Origin: Megalobrama amblycephala
Lineage: Eukaryota; Chordata; Actinopteri; Cypriniformes; Xenocyprididae
NCBI RefSeq assembly: GCF_018812025.1
Contig: NC_063050.1
Span: 12,937,037 to 13,001,036, forward strand
Length of the DNA: 64,000 nt
Reading direction: 5' to 3'
The position numbers were made by a program, and so were the translations under genes. Positions 1 through 10,700 of the stretch are shown piece by piece; positions within the stretch are counted from its first letter, which is position 1; the number at the start of each line of letters is the position of its first letter. The notes beneath the pieces are model-generated. The model did no database searches. It had not been told where the DNA came from and saw only the letters and a program-made list of their open reading frames with translations.

Positions 1-31
1 TCTTTTTTCGAGTCATTTCGTTCATTTAGTT

Positions 32-385
32 TAGTGATGGGATTTATGGCTCTTTGAGGGGATCCGGATCTTCGCGATCCGTTCCTTTCAAAGAGCCGTT
101 CAAAAGAACGGCTCTTTTGGCTCTTTTTAAATATTTAGTCAGTTTTAAGAAGCCAGCTTGGGGGCATCTCAGTTTATCCTGGAAATAATCACTGGGAGGA
201 ATGATGAGGTGAGATTTGTAGTCAAATAATTAAAACTCGGATATCACACACCAATATCTGAGTTTGAATTATTCTGAAATATTGATTATTACCTCATTTG
301 TCATGTGTGGACTATATTCCATAGGGTTGCACAAATCCCTCTGCTTAGACAGTGACATCACTATTTTGGATTTACCTTTAGTACA

Positions 386-420
<35 letters not shown>

Positions 421-885
421 GCTACGTTGACTTATGTTATTCATACAATATCTACTCACAAATAAACATCAAAAACAAAGCCGGCTGCAATGAATTTCTG
501 TGCAAAACAGCTTTTACTACAAACACTTCCACACAAGAACATTGTTATCACACAAGAACATTTTGATAGAAAACAAAAAATATTTAAAGTAGATAAAATT
601 AGAATAAATAAAAATTTTCCACTGGAGTACTCACGTGAAGGATGCGTGCACAACTAATAACTAATATCATCACGCTATAAAGGGTTGGCCTGCGCTGGGT
701 GCGCCCCTCCCCCTATAACTGTTCTGTCTCGCGGAGGAGCTCATTTGTGTGCATCTGTGTAAAACACGCATAGGAAAAAAGAACGACAGAAAGAACGGCT
801 CCCCTCCAGCCGCGACTCGGCTCCCATCGTTCATGTTTATGAGCCGTTCAAAAGAATCGGTTCGTTCGCGAACGTCACAACTCTA
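32..885. mobile_element. hAT-type MITE with 8-bp target duplication
   Basis: Ends are TAGTGATGGG on the left and CACAACTCTA on the right, which are imperfect inverted repeats. The element is flanked by the identical 8-mer ATTTAGTT at 24-31 and 886-893. An 8-bp duplication and TAG-type ends fit the hAT superfamily. No transposase is visible, so it is non-autonomous. It contains a TG microsatellite at about 390-417 and a small internal hairpin near 215-285. It has inserted into an older element whose left end lies outside the window. Confidence 0.7.
390..417. repeat. (TG)n microsatellite
   Basis: About 14 uninterrupted TG dinucleotides lie inside the hAT MITE at 32-885. This is simple sequence and is likely length-polymorphic. 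Confidence 0.9.
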
Positions 886-1074
886 ATTTAGTTCATTTTA
901 GCAAAATGTAATTAAAATGTTACGTGTTACTTCCCCAACACATCTACTACTTATGCAAACGTTGATCCCACTACAAACAATACAAAACTACAATGCTATA
1001 AGATTCAGAAATGATTAATTCATTACCTGGGTCTTCAGTTTATGACAAGCTGATTAAGCTCACCTCACCTCTTG

Positions 1075-1556
1075 TCTGACAAGTCTTCGGGTTTAAGTCA
1101 TTCCTTAATGACGTGACAGGCAGTCCCATGCTAAACCAATGCAGTCTGAGCCGGTAAGAGAATTGATTAGTTCATTTCATGAGTCTTTCGGGTTTTTGAG
1201 TCGTTCCTTAAACACGTGACAGACCCATACACTACGCCAATGCATTCTGAGCCGGAAAGAGAATTGATTAGTTCTCTTCATGAGTCTTTCGGGTTTTTGA
1301 GTCGTTCCTTAAACACGTGACAGACCCATACACTACGCCAATGCATTCTGAGCCGGAAAGAGAATTGATTAGTTCATTTCATGAGTCTTTCGGGTTTTTG
1401 AGTCGTTCCTTAAACACGTGACAGACCCATACACTACGCCAATGCATTCTGAGCCGGAAAGAGAATTGATTAGTTCTCTTCATGAGTCTTTCGGGTTTTG
1501 AGTCGTTCCTTAATCACGTGACAGACCCATACGCTATTTCTGACATTTCTGTCACT
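1075..1556 (+). repeat. Minisatellite array, about 101-bp unit, about 4-5 copies
   Basis: Each unit runs GAGCCGGAAAGAGAATTGAT, then TTTCGGGTTTTTGAGTCG, then CACGTGACAGACCCATAC. Starts are near 1148, 1248, 1349 and 1451, with a diverged unit before them. Each unit carries one CACGTG box. The array is the reverse complement of the array at 1995-2476. Confidence 0.85.
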
Positions 1557-1994
1557 GTTTTTGTTACTGTTTCTTGAGGATCTGTGGTGTGTTATTATAA
1601 ATAAATAAAGCCCTGTTATAAATAAAATATTGATTAATTTATCTTTTTGACTGTCTATCTGTAAATAAACACTAGGCTATATAATAATATAATAATCCAA
1701 GCCTACAATACAAAGTATTTATAGCCTAGTTTGTTCATTTTTACTCCAATTTTGAGTTTGCTGTTATAATAATTGCTTTTCCTAGGCAGACTTGACATAT
1801 TGGTCTAATATAAGAAGATTGCTCAAAAAGGACATAATGACATAAATTAAAAGCAAATAACATTTTGAATTTGAATTATTAATGTTAGTTTAAAACATCA
1901 AGGTTATGATAACTTCAGCTTTAACAGTTGTAACACAAACTCAAACAAAACTGGAGAGTTAACGTTATTTACTAATAAATATAATGTGCTTGGG

Positions 1995-2476
1995 TCACAC
2001 AGCATAGCGTATGGGTATGTCACGTGATTAAGGAACGACTCAAAAACCCGAAAGACTCATAAAAAGAACTAATCAATTCTCTTTCCGGCTCAGAATGCAT
2101 TGTCTTAGTGTATGGGTCTGTCACGTGATTAAGGAACGACTCAAAAACCCGAAAGACTCATAAAAAGAACTAATCAATTCTCTTTCCGGCTCAGAATGCA
2201 TTGGTAGCGTATGGGTCTGTCACGTGATTAAGGAACGACTCAAAACCCGAAAGACTCATAAAAAGAACTAATCAATTCTCTTTCCGGCTCAGAATGCATT
2301 GTCTTAGTGTATGGGTCTGTCACGTGATTAAGGAACGACTCAAAAACCCGAAAGACTCATAAAAAGAACTAATCAATTCTCTTTCCGGCTCAGAATGCAT
2401 TGGTAGCGTATGGGTCTGTCACGTGATTAAGGAACGACTCAAAACCCGAAAGACTCATGAAATGAACTAATCAATT
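1995..2476 (-). repeat. Inverted partner minisatellite array
   Basis: About five units of roughly 100 bp contain GTCACGTGATTAAGGAACG followed by AACCCGAAAGACTCAT. Two unit types alternate, with either GTCTTAGTGTATGG or GGTAGCGTATGG before the CACGTG box. The array is the reverse complement of 1075-1556, so the two could pair into one long hairpin. Confidence 0.85.
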
Positions 2477-2631
2477 GAATCATCAGGTGAACTACTTCTA
2501 GCAGTACAGAACCTGTAGAATATTGCACATGCGCGACTGAACGAATCACCCCCCGAGACGACTCGTTCTTCCCGAGTCACATTAAAGATTCGTTCAAAAT
2601 GAACGAATCGTTCAAGAACGACACATCACTA

Positions 2632-2850
2632 AATCACAGTTCTGCTGTAATCAATAATGTAAATCTGACTCAGAGATTGGGCTCTAAATGAGTTCAGTGA
2701 TTCAGATCAAATAATGATTATGTGAAAACATAACCAACACCATCTGATCATCTTTTTTCTTTGCGTGTCTGGCTTTTATAGCTTATTTACAGCAGTCAAA
2801 AAAATCAAGGGTCAAGAGCCCAACTAAAGCAAACCCTGATCTCCAATTTT
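2632..2850 (+). repeat. Arm module of the hAT-linked fold-back family
   Basis: This stretch carries the recurrent blocks CTGCTGTAATCAATAATGTA, GATTGGGCTCTAAATGAG, and CAAGGGTCAAGAGCCCAACT. The same series occurs near 9600, 13190, 25130, 42130 and 49980, and inverted near 24400-24640. No gene is visible. From 2851 to 2987 I see only AT-rich sequence. Confidence 0.6.
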
Positions 2851-2987
2851 CTATACAATATACAAATATACTCACATGTTGAGTTTAAACCTTAAATCTC
2901 ATGCAGATAACTGTTAACTAACAACAGCACATGTGCAACTAAAAGAGACTGTCACTGCATCAGCAACTACACAGTTACAGCCTTTAA

Positions 2988-4073
2988 AGTCCCCCTGTAG
3001 TCAATTATTTTATCCCTTAAAAATCATCTTTGATCACCAGAATGACATATTTAAAAAAAAAAAAATCAAGTGAAAAAACTCTAGAACCTTGCCTCATTTA
3101 ATATACACAGATCAATGAATATGCAAATTAGTCCCGCCTCCACTCATGCCAGCTCTGAGAGTCTACTGTTGCTACAGTGACGATTTGTTGTTTGTGTTGT
3201 GGCTATACATGAAATAAATCCACCTCCTTGAATGAGCGCAAATTTCCAGCATATTTACTTGAGCTTATCAGGTAGGCTAATATCTCTGGTTTGATCCATT
3301 CCAGAGGCGGCCAAAATCAGAATTTATAATGGACTGAATATCTCTCTCAGAACTTGATGTGCGAGGACACACTGACTGAATATGCTCACGAATCACAGTC
3401 ACACATTCAAAACAATATTGTTTTAGCTATGTTTTATAGTATTAAAGTATTTCGAATGACAAAACATGAACTTTATTGAAGTAGGTTGTCACTTTACTTA
3501 GCACAAGCCCCTATGCGCTCGCACACTTGGCCCAGCCCTTGCGACGGTTCTGTAATTCATGAATTAATATGAATTAATATGATTAGCCTTTTGATTGACT
3601 ATGTTATCAAACAGCTAATAATGTGTTGCTAATGTTACACACACCGTTCCTGTTCTTCATCTCAGAGTCAGACAGCTGCCTTCTAACAATCAGTATCCTT
3701 ACAAACGCTTTGAACAACTCAGAACGTCATAGACTTGTTATGTTGATAAATCTACACAATTTTTCATATCAACAGAAAATATACCGGGATAACCTGGCTT
3801 CTCTCGAGACTTTCCTGCTTCAGAGCAGTCACAGTTAATGATATGCTAACGCCTGCCGGCACGTTGTTGTGATTGGTTACAAGGTAGTCTGTGATGTCAC
3901 AAACCGCACCGATTTCAAACCACAGGTTTTTGGTTTACTGCAGTTTCAAACATAAAATGCTCAGCAATGGTGCTGACTTATGAATTTGCACATGGTTTGT
4001 CTTAAAGCATATTAAAAACATTACATAGACATATAAACAACATTAATCACTTGATTTTCACCACAGGGGGTCT
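2988..4073. mobile_element. piggyBac-like MITE flanked by TTAA
   Basis: TTAA at 2984-2987 and 4074-4077 flanks inverted ends AGTCCCCCTGTAGTCAA on the left and TTCACCACAGGGGGTCT on the right. Duplication of TTAA is diagnostic of piggyBac transposition. There is no transposase; the only open frames inside are short and unlike any family I know. It lies upstream of the first visible exon of gene A, probably in an intron. Confidence 0.7.
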
Positions 4074-4077
4074 TTAA

Positions 4078-4737
4078 ATAAAGCAACATGCAACATAATA
4101 TCAGCATTTGTCAGCTCATCACTGACTGAAGCACAAGTTCTACTCTCCAGCACAATGGTGACCCACAAAACTCAGACAACAAAAAACCATTTAAATCCCA
4201 ACAGAACATTAAACACCAACATATTGTGCAAAAACACATAAAATACCACTTCAGTTCAACGTTTACTTTACTAATCAATTATTGAGTTTTCAGACCCCTT
4301 TTGCGACTTTTTTCCAAGGAAACCATTGTGACAAATATACTTGTTAACCTGATCTAGCTTCTGAGACCCCTCGGTACTGCCGCACGAGCGCAAGATTTTG
4401 CTTGCTTTCACCTCTCTCTCTGCGTCTGCTATTCAGTGAGTGGCCGAGAGAAGCAGTGCATTCAGTTGAGGATGTCAGAGAATAAATAAAATTGATACTA
4501 TTGCTTGTAAGCTGAGTGATCAGTTTTATTAAATAATCAAGGGTCAAGAGCACAATTAAAGCAAACACTGACCTCCATCATGGTAATGTCAAATGAAACA
4601 AAACAACAACTAAACTTCTGTTAATTCTCAATAAGAGCTTCTGTAGATGTGTGACAGACATAAAGCCAGTCTGGTTAGTAATAAGTGTTTTATTTATTTG
4701 CATTTGTCAATTCATTTATTTTTTTATTTATTTTCAG
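4078..4737. other. Intronic or upstream sequence with module fragments
   Basis: This AT-rich stretch lies before the first visible exon of gene A. Positions 4540-4690 carry the recurring blocks AAGGGTCAAGAGC, AAAGCAAACACTGACC and TCTGTTAATTCTCAATAAG in the same order as many other copies. No further exon was recognised. Confidence 0.5.
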
Positions 4738-4791
4738 TTGTTAACACCAGTGCCACCCTTTCAACAGTCACACCAAAGACGACCTCAGCTG
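4738..4791 (+). CDS. Gene A stalk mini-exon 1
   Basis: This 54-bp exon is preceded by a T-rich tract and TTTTCAG and followed by the donor GTAATG. It starts and ends in phase 1, so it can be skipped or multiplied without frame change. It encodes a Thr/Ser-rich segment containing [12 protein letters not shown], typical of an O-glycosylated mucin-like stalk. It is homologous to the exons at 4977, 40853 and 47912. Confidence 0.65.
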
Positions 4792-7700
4792 GTAATGTAG
4801 TCTGACGTTTCCTCTGTTAGATTGTGTTTTAGTTAAATATTTGTGAATCTGTAGAATTGAACAGATGTGTGTGAGTGTGTTTGTTTTTCTAAATAAAGAT
4901 GAGCAGAGGTTATATCTACATGAGCTCTTTGTATTGTGTTTGTTGATTCATTGTTCATCAGTCATTATTTTTTCAGCTGTTACTAACATCAAGAGCACTG
5001 ATACAACAGTCACAGCAGAGACGACCTCAGCTGGTAATGTAGTCTGATGTTTCTTCTGCTGGATTGTGTTTTGACTGAATGTTTGTGGATCTGTAGAATT
5101 GAACAGATGTGTGTGAGTGTTTGTGATAAAGATAAGGAACAAGTGTGTGTGCAATGTAGAGTTGCAGATCATTGCAAACAATTTACACGTCTGCACACAA
5201 GCTACTGTATATTAAGCAATATTTTTTTGAACATTTGTTGAATAGATTGAAATGAGATAGATTCTGATTTTATGTCCATATATGGAAAAAAGAGGCATTC
5301 ATTCCCACATTTATGGTCGGATCTATTATTTTATTTTTGATAATGGCTTTCTTAATTCTGACTGCTGCTGATCTACTGATATTGTTTAACACAATGATTT
5401 CTTACTGATAGTTTTATGGGCTGGAAATATGAGTTTTGATCCTAATGGAGCAACATTATAACAGTCTTAAAGTGAGACACTGACGTTCACTCCGGACTAA
5501 CTTCAAAATAATAAAACACTACAAATGGATACAAGGACTTTATGAGATTATATTCCAAAGTTTTTGTCTGACCCTGCTGAATATTCATTCGCAGATTGTC
5601 TTCATGCTGATTTCTCTCATTGCAGGTATAAATATAACACTGCAGGACGGATGCACCGTAAGTTGAGTTTCTGAAATTGAAGTTTTAGAGTTGAACTGAC
5701 AGCTCCTATCAATAGCCATGTTTCCATAATGTATTTTATGCAAATTTAGGGATATTGCATACACTGTTAGACCTTGCCGGGCTTTTTTACAGTATAATAC
5801 TGGCAACACTGTTGCCAGTGATTTACTATTGATTGTACAGTTATTTACTGTAATCTACAGTATGTTACTGTAAAGATACCATGCACTAAATTAAAGCTTG
5901 TGTTACCTCATTTCATTTGTAGAAACCAACTGCCTCAAATTGTCAGACTGCCATTTATATTTTATAACTAACTTTAATTATATTATAATAACATATGCAT
6001 ATTATTATTATGAACTTATTTCTTTAGAGTTCAAAAAAAACATTTTAAATAAAAAGATTTTCACTGCATCAGCAACTACACAGTCACCATCTGTTAAATA
6101 AAACAACATGCAGCATATCATCAGAGTCTCTTGATCTTCTCCTGAACTTAAGCACAGGCTCTACTCTTCAGCACAATGGTGACCCACAAAACTCAATTTT
6201 ACAGTAAACTATAAAACTGCCAATAGTGTTGCCAGTATATAACTGTTTTTTAACTTACAGTTTGTAACTGTTAAAATACATTTTGTGGGTGTGTCTTTTT
6301 AACCCTTTCAACCCCACAGGAACATCCTCTAGTGTCCACACTACAGAGAAAAAGTAACATTGATGCTGTTGCAGTGAGATAATTAAGTTAATATTTAAAT
6401 GATGATTGAGCATTAATGATGAACACCTGCTGTTAACAAACAGACCCACTGAAAAGAAGAACAAGAACAGAAAAAATACGAACAGAACTACAACTGTCTT
6501 CCAGCCATTACACAATATTACACTTATTACTGACCAGTGTAACTTTACTTCTACAGAAGATCTTATTGAGAATTAACAGAAGTTTAGATGTTGATGTTTT
6601 GTGAAGAATAAATGTGAAGAAAAAAACAAATGGTTGCGTGCTGATAGTTATGTGTTGGTGAAGACTTAACCATCGCATAGTCTCTTGATTCAATGAATTC
6701 ATACCTTGCTTTATCTATTGTCATATTGTTAACAATCTAATATTTTACAGTATCACCACTGTGAAACTACAGCAAGAGCTCTAGCAACAATCAGCTAAAA
6801 AGAGTTTATTTTTAAACACCATGCACAAAAAAAAAAAAAAAAAAAAAACAGCTGTAGGATTATTTAGACACACACAGATATCAAAAATCAGCACATCAAT
6901 CTCAACAATGGTGGCAATAAAACTGCATAATGTATTCATGCTGCAGTGCATGCTGGGAGTTTTGTACAATGCTGGCATCCAGCATGCACTGCAGCATTAA
7001 ACTTTTGGATGTCACCATTGTTGAGATTCATATTCTGATTGTTGATGTCTCTGCTGTCCATATTATGCCGGAGCTCAACATATTTTATACACTATAAGAC
7101 TTGTGTATTATCTTAAATAACTGATTACTGAAGCATTGCTGGTTCTTATGCTGTTAAATCACAGATATAGTATAATCAATGAAGATAAAATACCCATTAA
7201 AATACTAAACACTGAAAAAGATCAGTGACTTAAACAAGTCCAAGATGATTGCAACATCATCACAACAGCCAAAAAAACCTGATCAACTTTTTGTTTGGCT
7301 TTTTCTTGCCATAACAAACATGTTTTACAAACACTCAGTTACAGCAGCCAGAAAAAGTTAAAGTCAAAGAGTCAAGAGCCCAACTAAAGCAGACACTGGT
7401 CACCACAATGGTGACTGCAAACTTCAATAAATTTTTATTTTCAATAAAACATCAACATCCATATCTGTTAATTCTCAACAAGAACTTCTGTACATGTATG
7501 AAATAAATAATGTCAAACAGGTTTGTGAACTGGTTTGACACTCAGTGTGGCTGAAGTCAGTTGTAGTTATTGTGTTTCTGCTCGTCTCTTTTTTCTGTTC
7601 TTGTTTCTCTGTCCTTCAGTGATTCTGCTTATCAGGTGTTCATCAGTGTCTGAATTCACTCTCTTCTTTTCATTAACTCTGTCAAGTGGACTATATTAGT

Positions 7701-10700
7701 GAACTAATGTAGGGAATAGTGAATGAGGGTACAGGGTGTGATTTAGAACGCAGCCTCTGAGTGTCGACTTTGAGCGATGTTAACTCACAGTATATTCCTG
7801 TAGGCTACTTTCTCGAAAATGACAAAAATTACCCAGAATGCATTGTTTTCTACAGTATATTACTGTTTTAATGGAAAATGGTTTGTTACTGTCAGAATTT
7901 GGCCATTTTTCTACAGCAAGGTCTAACAGTGTAAGGCTATGTGATTACTGAACTAATCAGTTTCATCACACACCATCTAAAATTTAGTTTTAATCATTCT
8001 AAAAAAATGCTTGCTGTCAGAATGATTTGGTATAATTACCTCCCAGACCTGTTACAGACAATCATAATCATCAGGCATCCAAACAAAAGATGGCTGTTTT
8101 TATTATTGCGTTTCATGTCTTGCAGCAGCTTCCATTTTTTATAACTGATGTTTTGTGCCAGTTTTTCAGGAACTGGCAGTTTTGCTCTCTAGAATACATG
8201 GAATGGAAATGGTGATATTTTATGTTTTTGTTTTGTTTTGTTTTTGTTTTGTTTTGATTTTTGCTCAAGTTAAATTTGCAACTTTGGATTAGAAACAGCT
8301 AATTAGTCCAAAGAGTAGTGCAATAATTGTAGTTATGTGAAATATGAATGTGCTTTTCCGTTTAATGTTGATAGATTTGTGTTATGCGTCTGTGCTAACA
8401 TCACTGAAGGATCTTCACAGTGTTCTTCAGTACAGTAACAATACATGTTTGGTTCCCTGTTAATATTAAAAAAACATGATCAAAATCAACAAATACTGCT
8501 TTCACAATTGTGATTTCAGAGTCAGAACTGTTTCCAAAATCTACTTGAGCAGATCGAGAACATCTCAACATCTCAAGTGCTCTCTGTGAATGTAAGTCTT
8601 CAAGAGAAAATAATCAAATATTTGTCAGTTACAGACTGTAGATAATAGATGAGTGACAAAACAGTGCTGTCTTATTGTTTCTGTCGACATTTACTGTGAC
8701 TCTATTTATCTGATCAATAAACTAGACTGTGTCCAACATTTTGACCATGGCCTTCAATGCTTCAGAGAAGATTTTAGAGTCATCATCATCATCATCATCA
8801 TCAGTCAGCCCAGCTATACTCGCCTCCCAAGGAAACAGTATGTTAAAAACCAGTGAGAAACTCATCTCTACATTGGTGAAGCCGACATACACAAGTCACA
8901 ATGTCAGTTTTGCTCTTGCTGCTGTAGGTAAGTGGACAAACAGTTATTAATAGGGCTGTCAAGCGATTAAAATTTTTAATCTAATTAATCTCAAATTAAT
9001 CGCAAATCAAATTTGGCTGAGAAATTACTCCCAAAAGATCATTTAAAGTCATTAGGTGTGAAGCATCAAATAGACATTACAAAAAGTAGCTTCAGCAAGA
9101 AAAATTTTATTTGATTCAACATATAATTTATTACACATACTCTTTTGGACCATGAGGCTAAGTAAAGTAAAGTAAGACTGAATTTTAATTTTTGACAGGA
9201 TTTGGACTGCAGTAAACAATCTCAACAACTGGCTGTCAATCATACATATGGCACCTTTAAGTCATTAGCTGTGTTCCAACTCAGAGGAATATCCTCTGGA
9301 AGTCGCATCTGAAGGCTGCATACGTCATTGAGTCGATCTTATTTAATAAAAGTAACTGTAATAAAACTAACTGTTATTCCTCATGAGGTGTAAAATACTG
9401 TAATTTCTTTATTACTAATGATTACATTTCTTAAATGATACAGACTCAATAGCAGCAGAGGATCACAGGTGACCAGAGGTGGGTAATCCAGGGGTCAGAG
9501 AGTAAAAGTCCTGCCATATTTTTATTCCACCCACTGAAGCATTAATGAGATAAATAAGTGATTAACTGAGTGATGATTGACCATTATTGAAGATACCTGA
9601 TGACCCTTGACTTTTTAATCTTCTGCTGTAGAATCACAGTGCTGCTGTAATCAATAATGTAAATCTAACTCAGAGATTGGGCTCTAAATGAGTTTAGTGA
9701 TTCAGGTCAAATAATGATTGTGTGAAAATATAACCCACAACACCTGATCATCTTTTCTCTTTGCTTGTCTGGCTGTTATAACTCAGTTACAGCCAGCCAA
9801 ACAAAATCTAATATTAAAAAGTCAAGGGTCAAGAGCCCAACTAAAGCAAACCCTGACCTCGATGATGGTAACTTAAAAATTGTGATTTTCTCCTTTGGTG
9901 ATTCTGCTTGTTATCATCAGGTGTCTTCAATAATGGTCAATCATCACTCAATTAAACACTTATTTATCTCATTAATGCTTCAGTGGGTGGAATAAAAAAT
10001 ATGGCAGGACTTTTACTCTCTGACCCCTGGACTTCCCACCTCTGCAGGTGACAGACAGCCACAATGATTAATACAGCTACAGTAACTATATAATTGTGAA
10101 AAGTTACAAGTATTTTAAAAGGGAGCAGACAATACTGTCTGTATCTTTTGTCGTTTATGTCAAAGGTCAGTATTTTGGTGCAAATTCATTCATCATTTGG
10201 TAGAAGCTTGTCAAATAAGACAGATGCTAGATGGACAGGCATCCTGAAAAACTATAAAAAATGTTTGAATTTAAGGACATTTTGGACAGTTGGATTTGGA
10301 AGCAAAACCAGTTGGGAACTGGAGCATTTGAGTGTACGATATACTCACAATAAATTCCCTGGTGTTAAATTAAAGGGTTAGTTCACCCAAAAATGAAAAT
10401 TCTGTCATTAATTACTCATCTTCATGTTGTTCCAAACCTGTAAGACCTTTGTTCATATTCGGAACACAAATTAAGATATTTTTTTGATGAAATCCGAGAG
10501 CTTTCTCCCCATAGAAAGCAATTACCACACATTGTAAACACAGTGCAGCGCTTCTGGGTTCTACATCAGAATGCCGGCTCATTATTGGCCAGCTCTTGTG
10601 TCACCATCACACACATGCATTGTGGTGCTCACATGAACAGTGTGAGAGACTGACACAGAAGAGAAGAAATTGTTGAATGAAGTCATTACTTTTTTTTGCA

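Larger units (their letters stand above)
894..2631. mobile_element. Fold-back element with inverted minisatellite arms (left end outside window)
   Basis: The right end is ...CGACACATCACT at 2631, preceded by GAACGAATCGTTC-type palindromes. Bases 1-31 and 894 onward look like the interrupted left part of the same element. It carries two tandem arrays in opposite orientation (1075-1556 and 1995-2476) separated by an AT-rich spacer at 1557-1994 in which I see no gene. No coding capacity was found. Assignment to hAT is only suggested by similarity of its TAGTGATG-like end to the nested MITE. Confidence 0.45.

Noticed and set aside
1984..2480. CRISPR-like array of regular repeats
   Set aside because: The repeats are adjacent 100-bp minisatellite units without unique spacers, in a vertebrate genome.
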